Assembly (NCBI GenBank): GCA_000437555.1
Contig: FR901028.1
Location: 293,805-316,523, forward strand
Direction of reading: 5' to 3'
DNA: 22,719 bases
DNA from: Acidaminococcus sp. CAG:917
GTDB taxonomy: Bacteria; Bacillota; Clostridia; Christensenellales; CAG-917
The notes under the pieces were generated by a model. The model was not told the DNA's origin and ran no database searches. It saw only the letters and a list, made by a program, of their open reading frames with translations. Position 1 is the stretch's first letter. Each line of letters opens with the position of its first letter. A program made the translations under genes and the position numbers. This document shows, piece after piece, positions 16,836 to 22,719 of this stretch.

Positions 16836-17034
16836 TAAAAGGATATAGAAAAAAGGTATAGACCATATAAAAGGCACAGCCGGCGCATTTTATTTTAAAG
16901 GCTTGGAATATAAGACAATGCCGCACGGCAACCGTTTAATGCTTTTTTTTGCTCAAAGCATTTTGCCGCTTGAGGCGTTTTGCCGCCTTTGATTTTATTT
17001 AAACGCGCGGTCTATAAAAACTTTGCAAAATTAC
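16836..17034. other. Structured gap between truA and the rplM promoter
   Basis: No gene is seen. The gap holds several small folds: TGCC-GCAC-GGCA (16919-16930), AATGCTTT/AAAGCATT (16938-16945 / 16955-16962), and AGGCG/CGCCT (16973-16977 / 16984-16988) followed by a T-rich tail. An 8-base inverted repeat TATAGACC (16857-16864) / GGTCTATA (17009-17016) brackets the whole region. Confidence 0.5.
16973..17000 (+). terminator. Candidate terminator of the ecf-truA operon
   Basis: AGGCG, loop TTTTGC, CGCCT, followed by TTGATTTTATTT. The stem is short (5 bp), but its position just before the rplM promoter fits. The AATGCTTT hairpin 11 bases upstream may contribute. Confidence 0.45.
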
Positions 17035-17063
17035 TTGACATAATTTTTCTTTTTTTTTATGAT
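17035..17063 (+). promoter_or_regulatory. Strong sigma-A promoter of rplM-rpsI
   Basis: TTGACA (17035-17040), a 17-base T-rich spacer and TATGAT (17058-17063): a perfect -35 and a one-mismatch -10. The expected start is near 17070, leaving a leader of about 80 bases. Confidence 0.85.
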
Positions 17064-17071
17064 AATGAAGT

Positions 17072-17137
17072 TAATTTGGTTATTCTGCCGTAAGGACTAG
17101 CCCCCCGAACGGTGAAACAATAAACAGATACTCGTTT
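17072..17137 (+). promoter_or_regulatory. rplM 5' leader, possible ribosomal-protein autoregulatory element
   Basis: The leader contains CCGT (17089-17092) and ACGG (17109-17112) that can pair around a C-rich stretch, followed by an A-rich single-stranded segment up to the GGAGGT at 17138-17143. Bacillota often carry an L13 leader RNA here. I see only limited resemblance in the 'GCCGTA..GAC' core, so membership is uncertain. Confidence 0.35.
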
Positions 17138-17150
17138 GGAGGTTACATTG

Positions 17151-17618
17151 ATGAGTAAGGATTTGCAAGCATTTGCAAAAAACAATAAAACTTATATGCC
17201 TAATCCCGAAACAGTCGAAAGAAAATGGTATGTAGTCGACGCAACAGGTCTTGTCCTCGGAAGACTCGCATCTCAGGTTGCGGCAATCCTCAAAGGAAAG
17301 AACAAGCCGACATACACGCCCCACGTCGATTGCGGTGACAACGTCATCGTCATCAACTGCGACAAGGTTGTTTTGACAGGCAAAAAATTGGAGCAAAAAT
17401 ATTATCGTTATCACACCGGTTATGTCGGCGGTCTTAAAGAGATTCAATACAAAAAGCTTATGAACGAAAAGCCGGACTTTGCCGTGTATAAGGCAGTTAA
17501 GGGTATGCTTCCCAAAAACAAAATCGGCGCGGATATGCTCAAGAAACTCAGAGTCTACGTCGGCGCGGAACATAACCATCAGGCTCAGAAACCTATCGAG
17601 CTTAAAATCGAGGATTAA
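17151..17618 (+). CDS. rplM: 50S ribosomal protein L13
   Basis: This 155-residue protein is an early-binding component of the large ribosomal subunit. Conserved features are RKWYVVDATGLVLGRLAS, KPTYTPHVDCGDNVIVIN, RYHTGYVGGLK and the AVKGMLPKNK stretch near the C-terminal third. The start is the ATG at 17151, eight bases after GGAGGT (17138-17143); an in-frame TTG 15 bases upstream overlaps the ribosome site and is rejected. The N-terminus carries a short extra segment before the usual 'RKWYVVDA'. It is first in the two-gene rplM-rpsI operon, with 10 bases to rpsI. Confidence 0.98.
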   Translation: MSKDLQAFAKNNKTYMPNPETVERKWYVVDATGLVLGRLASQVAAILKGKNKPTYTPHVDCGDNVIVINCDKVVLTGKKLEQKYYRYHTGYVGGLKEIQYKKLMNEKPDFAVYKAVKGMLPKNKIGADMLKKLRVYVGAEHNHQAQKPIELKIED

Positions 17619-17628
17619 GGAGTAAAGT

Positions 17629-18045
17629 ATGGCAACGAAAAAAGCAGTTAAAAAAGTTCAGTATATTGCAACGGGCAGAAGAAAATCTGCCATCGCCCGT
17701 GTTCGCCTTATCCCCGGCGGCGAAGGTCAAATCGTCATCAACAAGAGAACTATCGAAGAATACTTCCCCATGGATACGACAAGACTTATCGTCAATCAGC
17801 CGCTTGAGGCCACCGGCACAAAAGACAAGTTTGACGTTTTCGTCAACGTCAAGGGCGGCGGTATAACAGGTCAGGCCGGCGCAATCCGTCACGGCATCGC
17901 AAGAGCGCTTTGCACCGTGGACAGCGACGCTTACCGTCCCACTCTCAAAAAAGCAGGTTTCCTCACGAGAGACCCCAGAGCCAAAGAAAGAAAGAAATAC
18001 GGACTTCACAAGGCAAGAAAGGCTCCGCAATTCTCAAAGAGATAA
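17629..18045 (+). CDS. rpsI: 30S ribosomal protein S9
   Basis: This 138-residue small-subunit protein has a basic C-terminal tail that reaches the P-site tRNA. TGRRKSAIARVRL (15-27), GGGITGQAGAIRHGIARAL and the terminal KYGLHKARKAPQFSKR, a variant of the usual KKARRAPQFSKR, identify it. The length is normal; the first dozen residues are a lysine-rich extension. Shine-Dalgarno AAGGAG (17617-17622) overlaps the rplM stop, indicating tight coupling. A strong terminator follows. Confidence 0.98.
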   Translation: MATKKAVKKVQYIATGRRKSAIARVRLIPGGEGQIVINKRTIEEYFPMDTTRLIVNQPLEATGTKDKFDVFVNVKGGGITGQAGAIRHGIARALCTVDSDAYRPTLKKAGFLTRDPRAKERKKYGLHKARKAPQFSKR

Positions 18046-18070
18046 CTTCACGGTTGCAAAACTCAAATTC

Positions 18071-18097
18071 AAAACGCCCGAATATCGGGCGTTTTTT
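18071..18097 (+). terminator. Intrinsic terminator of rplM-rpsI
   Basis: ACGCCCG (18074-18080), loop AATAT, CGGGCGT (18086-18092), then a T-run. A strong GC stem 25-30 bases after the rpsI stop. Confidence 0.93.
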
Positions 18098-18099
18098 AT

Positions 18100-18541
18100 A
18101 CCGCAAATTATCACGGCTCAGAGCCGCTTTTCCGTGTTCAGGCGATAACGCCGATAGCGTTTTTCAGCCATTAAAAGAACAAATGTTATATAAAACCTTT
18201 TTGAATTTATCTTATGAATAATATTTTCCTTTGCCGAAAATTTTGCGCTTATTTGCATAAATGGGTCTTATAAAATACGGCGGATTATTAAATTTAATAT
18301 ATTTTGTGCTTGAAATATTTCCGTCCGTGTCTTGTTTTGCCGTGAGCGGAACTGTTTGAAGTCGGGCGCAGGCGGTATTGACTTTTTTTCGATAAAAAGC
18401 TAAAATTAAAAAAAGTTTCAGATTAAAAATTTAATTTAGCGTTATCTGCCCAATTTTAATAATGCCTAAAAAAATTACGGCACAAAGCCGTATTATATCG
18501 GATAATAAAAAGGGAGAGTCCCTTAATTATAAAGGAGTGTT
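18100..18541. other. Long gap before the lipoprotein gene, including its leader
   Basis: No gene is seen in about 440 bases. The first part has small, mutually exclusive folds near 18112-18152 (GGCT/AGCC, CACGG/CCGTG, GGCG/CGCC) of doubtful meaning. The last 165 bases hold a consensus promoter (18378-18406) and a leader of about 130 bases with two hairpins: TACGGC/GCCGTA (18476-18481 / 18487-18492) and AAGGGA/TCCCTT (18510-18515 / 18519-18524). Confidence 0.55.
18378..18406 (+). promoter_or_regulatory. Sigma-A promoter of the LRR lipoprotein gene
   Basis: TTGACT (18378-18383), a 17-base spacer and TAAAAT (18401-18406). The expected start is near 18413, well upstream of the AAAGGAG site at 18531-18537. 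Confidence 0.75.
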
Positions 18542-18570
18542 ATGAAAAGTAATCCATTAAAAAATCGGTT
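18542..18570 (+). other. Displaced N-terminal codons of the lipoprotein gene (frameshift in a six-A run)
   Basis: AAAGGAG (18531-18537) sits four bases before ATG 18542, the only well-placed start. Reading from it gives MKSNPLKN and then leaves the lipoprotein frame. One extra A in the run 18559-18564 would join MKSNPLKKSV to MLFALLLL at 18571, giving a textbook signal peptide with a basic n-region. The gene is therefore frameshifted, slippage-expressed or mis-sequenced at this point. Confidence 0.75.
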
Positions 18571-19728
18571 ATGCTGTTTGCTCTGCTCTTGCTTGTCGTG
18601 CTTTTTTCGGCGCTGTTTGTCGCTTGTTCCGACGCCGACGGCACTCAGACGCCCACTGAGCCTTTAATGTATAACCTCAATGAGGACGATACTTATTCGG
18701 TGGCAAAATGCGACGTATCGCAAACGGACGTGGTCATTCCCGAAACATATAAGGGCAAGAGCGTTGTAAAAATCGAGAACGGGGCGTTTGACGATTGCAA
18801 AAATGTGCTGTCGCTCGTCATTCCCGACAGCGTTACTGAAGTGGAAATCAATGCGCTAAACGGTCTGAGAAATCTTCAAAAGCTCACCGCTCCCGCCGTT
18901 GCCCTAAGCTCGGTAAGCAAAATTCAAAAGATTGATACTTTAATTGTCACAAGCGGCGAGGCAATAGCCGAAAACGCAGTAAGCGGCTGGGACTATTTAA
19001 AAAGCGTAACTTTACCCGATACGTTAAAGACGATAGGGGATCTGGGATTTGCCCACTGCGAATTGCTCGAGCAAATTTCCCTGCCCGAGGGACTCACTTC
19101 GATAGGAGCAAATGCGTTTTATAATTGCGCTTCAATCGAACAATTCAATCTTCCCGACAGCGTGGAAAGCATAGGCAATTATGCCTTCGGAAAGTGCGCA
19201 AGTCTTGAAACAGTTTCCCTTTCAAAATCGCTTTCGACGGTAGGGAATTGGGTATTTGCAAGCTGTAACTCCTTGATAAATCTGACCATATCGCCCGAAA
19301 ACGCAAATTATTATTCGGCAGGCAACTGCATTATAGAGAGGGGAACGCAAACGCTCGTTTTGGGCTGTTTGGGCAGTATCATACCTAACGACGGCACGAT
19401 AAAAATAATAGGGCATCACGCATTTGCAAGTCAGGAAACTTTGGTTAGCATAACTCTTCCCGATTCGGTAACGACGATAGAGACCTATGCTTTTGACGGC
19501 TGTTCGTCTTTGGTGTCCGTCGACCTCGGGATATTCTTTACGACGTTTGAAAGACGCTCCTTTACAAACTGTCCGTCAATCGAGTATTTCACCTATCCCG
19601 GCACTACGGCGGATTTTACTGCCTACGTCGACCAGCATACCGATTATATGGAAACGGGGAAAAACGTGATTTATAAATGCTCGGACGGAAACGTCGAACG
19701 CAACCCCTCGCTCTATCCTTGGAGCTGA
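18571..19728 (+). CDS. BspA-type leucine-rich-repeat lipoprotein (5' end frameshifted)
   Basis: The open frame of 385 residues begins at an internal ATG. Residues 1-19 are hydrophobic and end in a lipobox (LFVAC, Cys19), so the mature protein should be lipid-anchored on the outer face of the membrane. From about residue 45 to 360 it consists of LRR_5-type repeats of about 23 residues with the pattern 'L..I.LPDSVT.IG..AF..C.SL', for example near 175-245 and 295-340. Such proteins mediate surface binding in gut and oral bacteria, but the ligand is unknown. The 18571 start lacks a ribosome site and a basic n-region; the true start is probably 18542, one base out of frame. It has its own promoter and no clear partner genes. 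Confidence 0.85.
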   Translation: MLFALLLLVVLFSALFVACSDADGTQTPTEPLMYNLNEDDTYSVAKCDVSQTDVVIPETYKGKSVVKIENGAFDDCKNVLSLVIPDSVTEVEINALNGLRNLQKLTAPAVALSSVSKIQKIDTLIVTSGEAIAENAVSGWDYLKSVTLPDTLKTIGDLGFAHCELLEQISLPEGLTSIGANAFYNCASIEQFNLPDSVESIGNYAFGKCASLETVSLSKSLSTVGNWVFASCNSLINLTISPENANYYSAGNCIIERGTQTLVLGCLGSIIPNDGTIKIIGHHAFASQETLVSITLPDSVTTIETYAFDGCSSLVSVDLGIFFTTFERRSFTNCPSIEYFTYPGTTADFTAYVDQHTDYMETGKNVIYKCSDGNVERNPSLYPWS

Positions 19729-19852
19729 TAACGAGTCGCAGGCAGGAAATCAAGCTTTAAAGTTTTAACGGAAAATTTGTATTGAAAAGCACATTCTGCG
19801 AAATCGTTCGGCGATAAATCGGAAATAAAGAGTGTTTGCATTAAACTCTATC

Positions 19853-19861
19853 TGGTATAAA
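19853..19861 (+). promoter_or_regulatory. Extended -10 promoter candidate of ispD
   Basis: TGG-TATAAA forms an extended -10 element about 100 bases before ispD. TTTGCA at 19835-19840 is the nearest -35-like hexamer, with a short 15-base spacing. The rest of the 232-base gap shows no gene and no clear terminator for the lipoprotein gene. Confidence 0.45.
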
Positions 19862-19960
19862 TTCGAGCTAAAAAAAGTATTTAAATTTTGAAAGCTATAA
19901 CGGTTTAGCCTATACGGCGTTTAACTAAAGAAAAACAAATTGTTATAAAAAGAGGTACTT

Positions 19961-20632
19961 ATGGTATATGCTGTAATATTGGCAGGGGGACTCGGCAAGA
20001 GAATGAACTCTGAAACGCTCAAGCAATTCGCCCTTGTCGGAGATACGCCCATCGTGCATTTTTCGGTGAAGGCGTTTTCTGAACACGAAAAGATAGACAA
20101 AGCGGTAGTGGTGGCGTTTGACGTCGAGGCCATGCAAAAATGTTTAGAGCCGGTTATGTGCGACAAAATCACGGTCGTAAAGGGCGGAGAGTCGAGAAGC
20201 AAGTCGCTTGAATGCGGTATGGCGGAAGCGACAAGACTCGGCGCGACGGCCGACGACTTGATTATCTCCCACGATGCTGCCCGTCCGTTTGTGACAAAGA
20301 GATTGATTGACGACGCCATAGCGACGGCGGAGGAATACGGCGCTTCGTCTGCGGCAATAAAGATGAGCGACACGCTTGCACTCACCGACGGAATAAATCT
20401 TACGGGGCTTGTGGACAGGTCGAGGGTGGCGGCGTTGCAGACGCCTCAATGTTCAAAACTTAAGTATATGCAAAAAGCCTTTCTTGAGGCGGGAGGAGGA
20501 ACGGATTTATATTCCCTTTTGATGCAGGTAGGCGTTCCCGTCAAGATTTTCGACGGCAACCGCGATAATATCAAGATAACTTACTACGACGATTTGATTT
20601 ATGCAAATTGCCTATATAAATCCAAAAAGTGA
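19961..20632 (+). CDS. ispD: 2-C-methyl-D-erythritol 4-phosphate cytidylyltransferase
   Basis: This 223-residue cytoplasmic enzyme of the MEP isoprenoid pathway transfers CMP from CTP to methylerythritol phosphate. The CTP-binding loop AGGLGKRM (8-15) is followed by K21, and GGESRSKSL (75-83), HDAARPF (104-110) and VDRSRVAALQTPQ (151-163) are the remaining family blocks; DNIKIT near the C-terminus holds the conserved lysine. AGAGGT at 19951-19956 supports the start. It is convergent with ispF, which acts two steps later, an unusual split of genes that are adjacent or fused in many bacteria. The length is normal. Confidence 0.96.
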   Translation: MVYAVILAGGLGKRMNSETLKQFALVGDTPIVHFSVKAFSEHEKIDKAVVVAFDVEAMQKCLEPVMCDKITVVKGGESRSKSLECGMAEATRLGATADDLIISHDAARPFVTKRLIDDAIATAEEYGASSAAIKMSDTLALTDGINLTGLVDRSRVAALQTPQCSKLKYMQKAFLEAGGGTDLYSLLMQVGVPVKIFDGNRDNIKITYYDDLIYANCLYKSKK

Positions 20633-20777
20633 ACCGAGTGCCGCGCGTTAGCTAAAACGGCTTAAGGCAAACGTTTCAAAAAAAGTTTTTTGATTGAATT
20701 TGTCGAAAAACTCAAAGCTTTAAATTTGGTTAAAGCAATCGAACGATAGTTCTCTTTATCCGAAAGCAGCGTTTGAT

Positions 20778-20879
20778 GTTTCGGTAAAATCGTCATTTAG
20801 ATAAAAATAAAAATGGTCAAAGCTTTATATGCCGATAAACCGAGTTTCGGTAAAATCGTCACGTCGATAAAAATAAAAA
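20778..20879 (+). repeat. Pair of 36-base direct repeats, 30 bases apart
   Basis: Copies at 20778-20813 and 20844-20879 both begin GTTTCGGTAAAATCGTCA and end GATAAAAATAAAAA, differing at three positions within a four-base core (TTTA versus CGTC). The 30 bases between are unrelated. The second copy's A-run forms the A side of the terminator stem. The origin is unknown; a local duplication is the simplest reading. Confidence 0.75.
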
Positions 20880-20902
20880 ACCCGATTTAATCGGGTTTTT
20901 TT
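20875..20902. terminator. Bidirectional terminator between ispD and ispF
   Basis: CCCGAT (20881-20886), loop TTA, ATCGGG (20890-20895), flanked by six A and seven T, so it reads as a terminator on both strands and serves both convergent transcripts. Confidence 0.92.
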
Positions 20903-20995
20903 AATTTAAATAGTTTTTTTAAAAATCTTGTCAAGCGAATTTATGGGGTATTTTTAATTTTTTTAGCGAAATTTCAAAAAATTTCTTTAAACTTC

Positions 20996-21517
20996 TCATT
21001 TGATTTTTTCGAGAGAAACGACGGCAAAAGATGCGATTGCCTCGCCGTTTCCTATCAAATCCACGCCTTCGTTGGTGGTCGCCGTTATGCCCACTCTGTC
21101 GGGGGATATTCCCAAAAGAGAGGAAAGCGACGCTTTCATACCGTCGAGATAGGGGGCAAGTTTAGGCTTTTCGGCTATGACGGCAACGCTTGCATTGGAC
21201 GGTTTATATCCCTTTTGTTTTGCTATGTTTAAAACTTGTTTTAACAAATCGGCGCTGTCGGCTCCCTTAAAGGCGTCGTCGTTTACGGGAAAGAGGTGTC
21301 CGATATCCTTTTGACCGAGCGAGGATAAAATCGCATCCATAACGGCATGCAGGGGGGCGTCGCCGTCGGAATGGGCGTCAAAAGCTCTGTCAAAAGGAAT
21401 TTTTACGCCGCAAAGGACTATATTTTCCCCGAAAACAAGCCTGTGGATATCGTATCCGATGCCAAAGAGGATATCTTTGGGTATATCGCCGTTAAATTGA
21501 AAAGTATCTTTTTTCAT
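20996..21517 (-). CDS. ispF: 2-C-methyl-D-erythritol 2,4-cyclodiphosphate synthase
   Basis: This 173-residue trimeric zinc enzyme of the MEP pathway forms the cyclic diphosphate from CDP-methylerythritol phosphate. Metal ligands are visible in GIGYDIHRL (D23, H25) and in AHSDGDAPLH (H57); the C-terminal TTNEGVDLIGNGEAIAS block is also typical. Relatives usually begin only a few residues before the 'GxGYDxH' motif; here about 15 extra residues precede it. The ATG at 21517 follows the rqcP stop by one base (TGATATG), which supports this start through translational coupling; no separate Shine-Dalgarno is obvious. Confidence 0.96.
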   Translation of the reverse strand: MKKDTFQFNGDIPKDILFGIGYDIHRLVFGENIVLCGVKIPFDRAFDAHSDGDAPLHAVMDAILSSLGQKDIGHLFPVNDDAFKGADSADLLKQVLNIAKQKGYKPSNASVAVIAEKPKLAPYLDGMKASLSSLLGISPDRVGITATTNEGVDLIGNGEAIASFAVVSLEKIK

Positions 21518-21518
21518 A

Positions 21519-21761
21519 TCAGTTTAAAATTTCGTACATGGAAGCGGGATTTTTGTTGCCCGCTTTTTCGTCGGTGGAAAGCACTTTAAACTTTAAACTT
21601 TCGCCTCCGAAGCCTACCGTGACGACGTCGCCTTCCTTTATCTCTTTGGACGGTTTGACCGCTCTGCCGTTAATATCTATGCGCCCCTTGTCGCACGCTT
21701 CCTGCGCAACCGTTCTGCGTTTTATTATTCTTGAAACCTTTAAAAATTTATCTATTCTCAT
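21519..21761 (-). CDS. rqcP: S4-domain RNA-binding protein RqcP (YabO-like)
   Basis: This 80-residue protein has an N-terminal S4 domain (about 1-62): MRIDKFLKVSRIIKRRT, then GRIDINGRAVKPSKEIKEGD. It closely resembles B. subtilis RqcP, which with RqcH adds C-terminal alanine tails to stalled nascent chains on large subunits in ribosome quality control. The C-terminal ASMYEIL matches the RqcP ending better than the longer HslR heat-shock proteins. It lies directly upstream of ispF on the minus strand and diverges from rpoB. In B. subtilis the gene has other neighbours, so the pairing with ispF is local to this lineage as far as I can tell. Confidence 0.88.
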   Translation of the reverse strand: MRIDKFLKVSRIIKRRTVAQEACDKGRIDINGRAVKPSKEIKEGDVVTVGFGGESLKFKVLSTDEKAGNKNPASMYEILN

Positions 21762-21790
21762 AATCTGCCTTTTGGTAGGGTATTTTGTAA

Positions 21791-21796
21791 ATTATA
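21791..21796 (-). promoter_or_regulatory. -10 element candidate for rqcP-ispF
   Basis: A consensus TATAAT lies on the minus strand 30 bases before the rqcP ATG, without a good -35 hexamer. Initiation would be near 21784. Confidence 0.45.
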
Positions 21797-21845
21797 TCCT
21801 TAAATTGCGGTTTTAAAAGAATTTCTAAAAATTATCTTAAAACAG

Positions 21846-21874
21846 TTGACTCTTGAAATTTTAGTTGCTACAAT
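21846..21874 (+). promoter_or_regulatory. Sigma-A promoter of rpoB
   Basis: TTGACT (21846-21851), a 17-base spacer and TACAAT (21869-21874), each one mismatch from consensus. The expected start is near 21881, giving a leader of about 155 bases. Confidence 0.8.
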
Positions 21875-21901
21875 TAAAAACTGCGATAAAATACAAAAAA
21901 T

Positions 21902-22017
21902 CTACCCACAACATCGTCTTGGGGGTAGGGCTATTTGTCTGTAAAAACAGTATAAAACAACATAACATAAAAAACAAGTGTTTTTTTTGGAAGTTTTTAA
22001 ATATCAAGTTTTTAAAT
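21902..22017 (+). other. Structured leader of rpoB
   Basis: Three hairpins can form in order: CTACCC/GGGTAG (21902-21907 / 21923-21928, with an inner CAA/TTG), CTGT/ACAG (21939-21942 / 21947-21950), and AAAAAAC/GTTTTTT (21969-21975 / 21980-21986), the last resembling a weak attenuator. A 12-base direct repeat AAGTTTTTAAAT (21991-22002 and 22006-22017) follows, then AAGGAG (22024-22029). The function is inferred only. Confidence 0.45.
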
Positions 22018-22035
22018 AATTTTAAGGAGCGTAGC

Positions 22036-22719
22036 ATGTCTCAAAAAATTGAAAAATACGGAAACACGGAGAGGAGAACCTTTTCGAGCATCAAAAACGT
22101 CGTAGACATTCCTTACCTCATCGAAGTTCAGAAAAAGTCATATCAGAACTTCATTGAAGAGGGAATAAGAGAAGTTTTTAAAGATTATTCTCCTATCAAC
22201 GATTTCGCAGGCAGAATGAAAATCGAGTTTCTCGATTATTCGCTTGACGGCGAGCCCAAATACTCCGTCAAGGAATGCAAGGACAGAGATGCGACTTACG
22301 CCGTGCCGCTCAAGGTAAAGGCAAGACTTACCAACAACGACACGGGCGAAGTTATCGACCAGGAAGTCTTTATGGGTGATTTCCCGCTTATGACGGAATC
22401 CGGCTCTTTCATCATCAACGGCGCGGAAAGAGTTATCGTCAGTCAGCTTGTCAGAAGCCCCGGCGTTTACGGTCAGGAAACCAAAGACAAAAACGGTATT
22501 TCAAGATACGGCACACAGGTTATCCCCAACCGCGGCGCATGGCTTGAATTCGAACAGGATTCCAACGACATAGCTTGGGTAAAAGTCGACCGTCAAAGAA
22601 GAATCACGACTACAACGCTCCTCAGAGCTTTAGGCTACGGCACCGACGAGGAATTAAGAGAACTTTTCGGCGGCGACGATATGATTGAAAAGACGATGGA
22701 AAAAGACGCGAACTGCAAG
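22036..22719 (+). CDS. rpoB: DNA-directed RNA polymerase subunit beta, 5' part
   Basis: The first 228 codons of RpoB, open to the window edge. The start ATG has AAGGAG seven bases upstream. PYLIEVQKKSYQNFI near residue 26, the region around YSVKECKDRDATYAVPLKV, and the beta protrusion motifs FMGDFPLMTESGSFIINGAERVIVSQLVRSPGVY (about 115-148) are diagnostic. AWVKVDRQRRITTTTLLRALGY continues into the lobe. Normally rpoB follows rplJ-rplL; here a promoter and a divergent rqcP lie directly upstream, so it starts its own transcription unit. Confidence 0.98.
   Translation, partial: MSQKIEKYGNTERRTFSSIKNVVDIPYLIEVQKKSYQNFIEEGIREVFKDYSPINDFAGRMKIEFLDYSLDGEPKYSVKECKDRDATYAVPLKVKARLTNNDTGEVIDQEVFMGDFPLMTESGSFIINGAERVIVSQLVRSPGVYGQETKDKNGISRYGTQVIPNRGAWLEFEQDSNDIAWVKVDRQRRITTTTLLRALGYGTDEELRELFGGDDMIEKTMEKDANCK

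Larger units (their letters stand above)
20633..20995. other. Gap between convergent ispD and ispF
   Basis: No gene is seen in these 363 bases. The gap contains two 36-base direct repeats (20778-20813 and 20844-20879) and a strong shared terminator; the rest is AT-rich without clear structure. Confidence 0.55.

Noticed and set aside
17136..17150. TTG start for rplM five codons upstream
   Set aside because: It overlaps the GGAGGT ribosome site of the ATG at 17151.
18112..18152. Clustered small stems after the rpsI terminator
   Set aside because: Stems of 4-5 bp that exclude each other; not above what is expected by chance.
20778..20879. Minimal CRISPR (two 36-base repeats, 30-base spacer)
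   Set aside because: Only two copies with core mismatches, A-rich sequence, no leader and no cas genes; it merges into a terminator.

Overview
The window reads as chromosomal DNA of a low-to-moderate GC, Gram-positive-type anaerobe, most likely a member of the Clostridia (Bacillota). This rests on the pyruvate:ferredoxin oxidoreductase, the ecfA1-ecfA2-ecfT-truA-rplM-rpsI gene order, an RqcP-type S4 protein, consensus sigma-A promoters and strong Shine-Dalgarno sites. A finer placement (for example an uncultured gut clostridial lineage) is only a guess.

Layout. 1-5938 is a glycogen/alpha-glucan block: the last codons of a probable glgD, then glgA, glgP and a GH13 neopullulanase-like enzyme one base after glgP. 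6228-8270 encodes a large MFS (SLC45/GPH-like) sugar transporter with two unusual insertions. 8491-9468 is a small accessory island: a SLOG-family protein on the minus strand, divergent from an XRE-type regulator, with a repeated heptamer at the SLOG promoter. 9469-9901 is an AT-rich gap with a degenerate tandem repeat and a strong terminator hairpin. 9902-13417 (minus) is nifJ. Divergent from it, 13564-16835 is the overlapping ecfA1-ecfA2-ecfT-truA operon, whose promoter lies so close to the first ATG that the mRNA looks leaderless. 17151-18045 is rplM-rpsI behind its own consensus promoter and leader. 18542-19728 is a leucine-rich-repeat lipoprotein gene that appears frameshifted in a six-A run inside its signal peptide. 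19961-20632 is ispD, convergent with rqcP-ispF (minus). rpoB starts at 22036 with its own promoter and leader and runs off the end.

How it fits together. The glg genes and the GH13 enzyme make and break intracellular glycogen to glucose-1-phosphate and short glucans; the MFS protein may move sugars. NifJ links pyruvate to acetyl-CoA and reduced ferredoxin. IspD and IspF are two steps of the MEP isoprenoid pathway. ECF, TruA, L13, S9, RqcP and RpoB are housekeeping functions.

No insertion sequence, prophage, CRISPR array, tRNA or rRNA was seen. I did not find a convincing complete new system. The best leads are the SLOG/XRE pair with its promoter repeats, the frameshifted lipoprotein, the leaderless ecf operon, the transporter with an extracytoplasmic insertion, and the detached rpoB with a structured leader.
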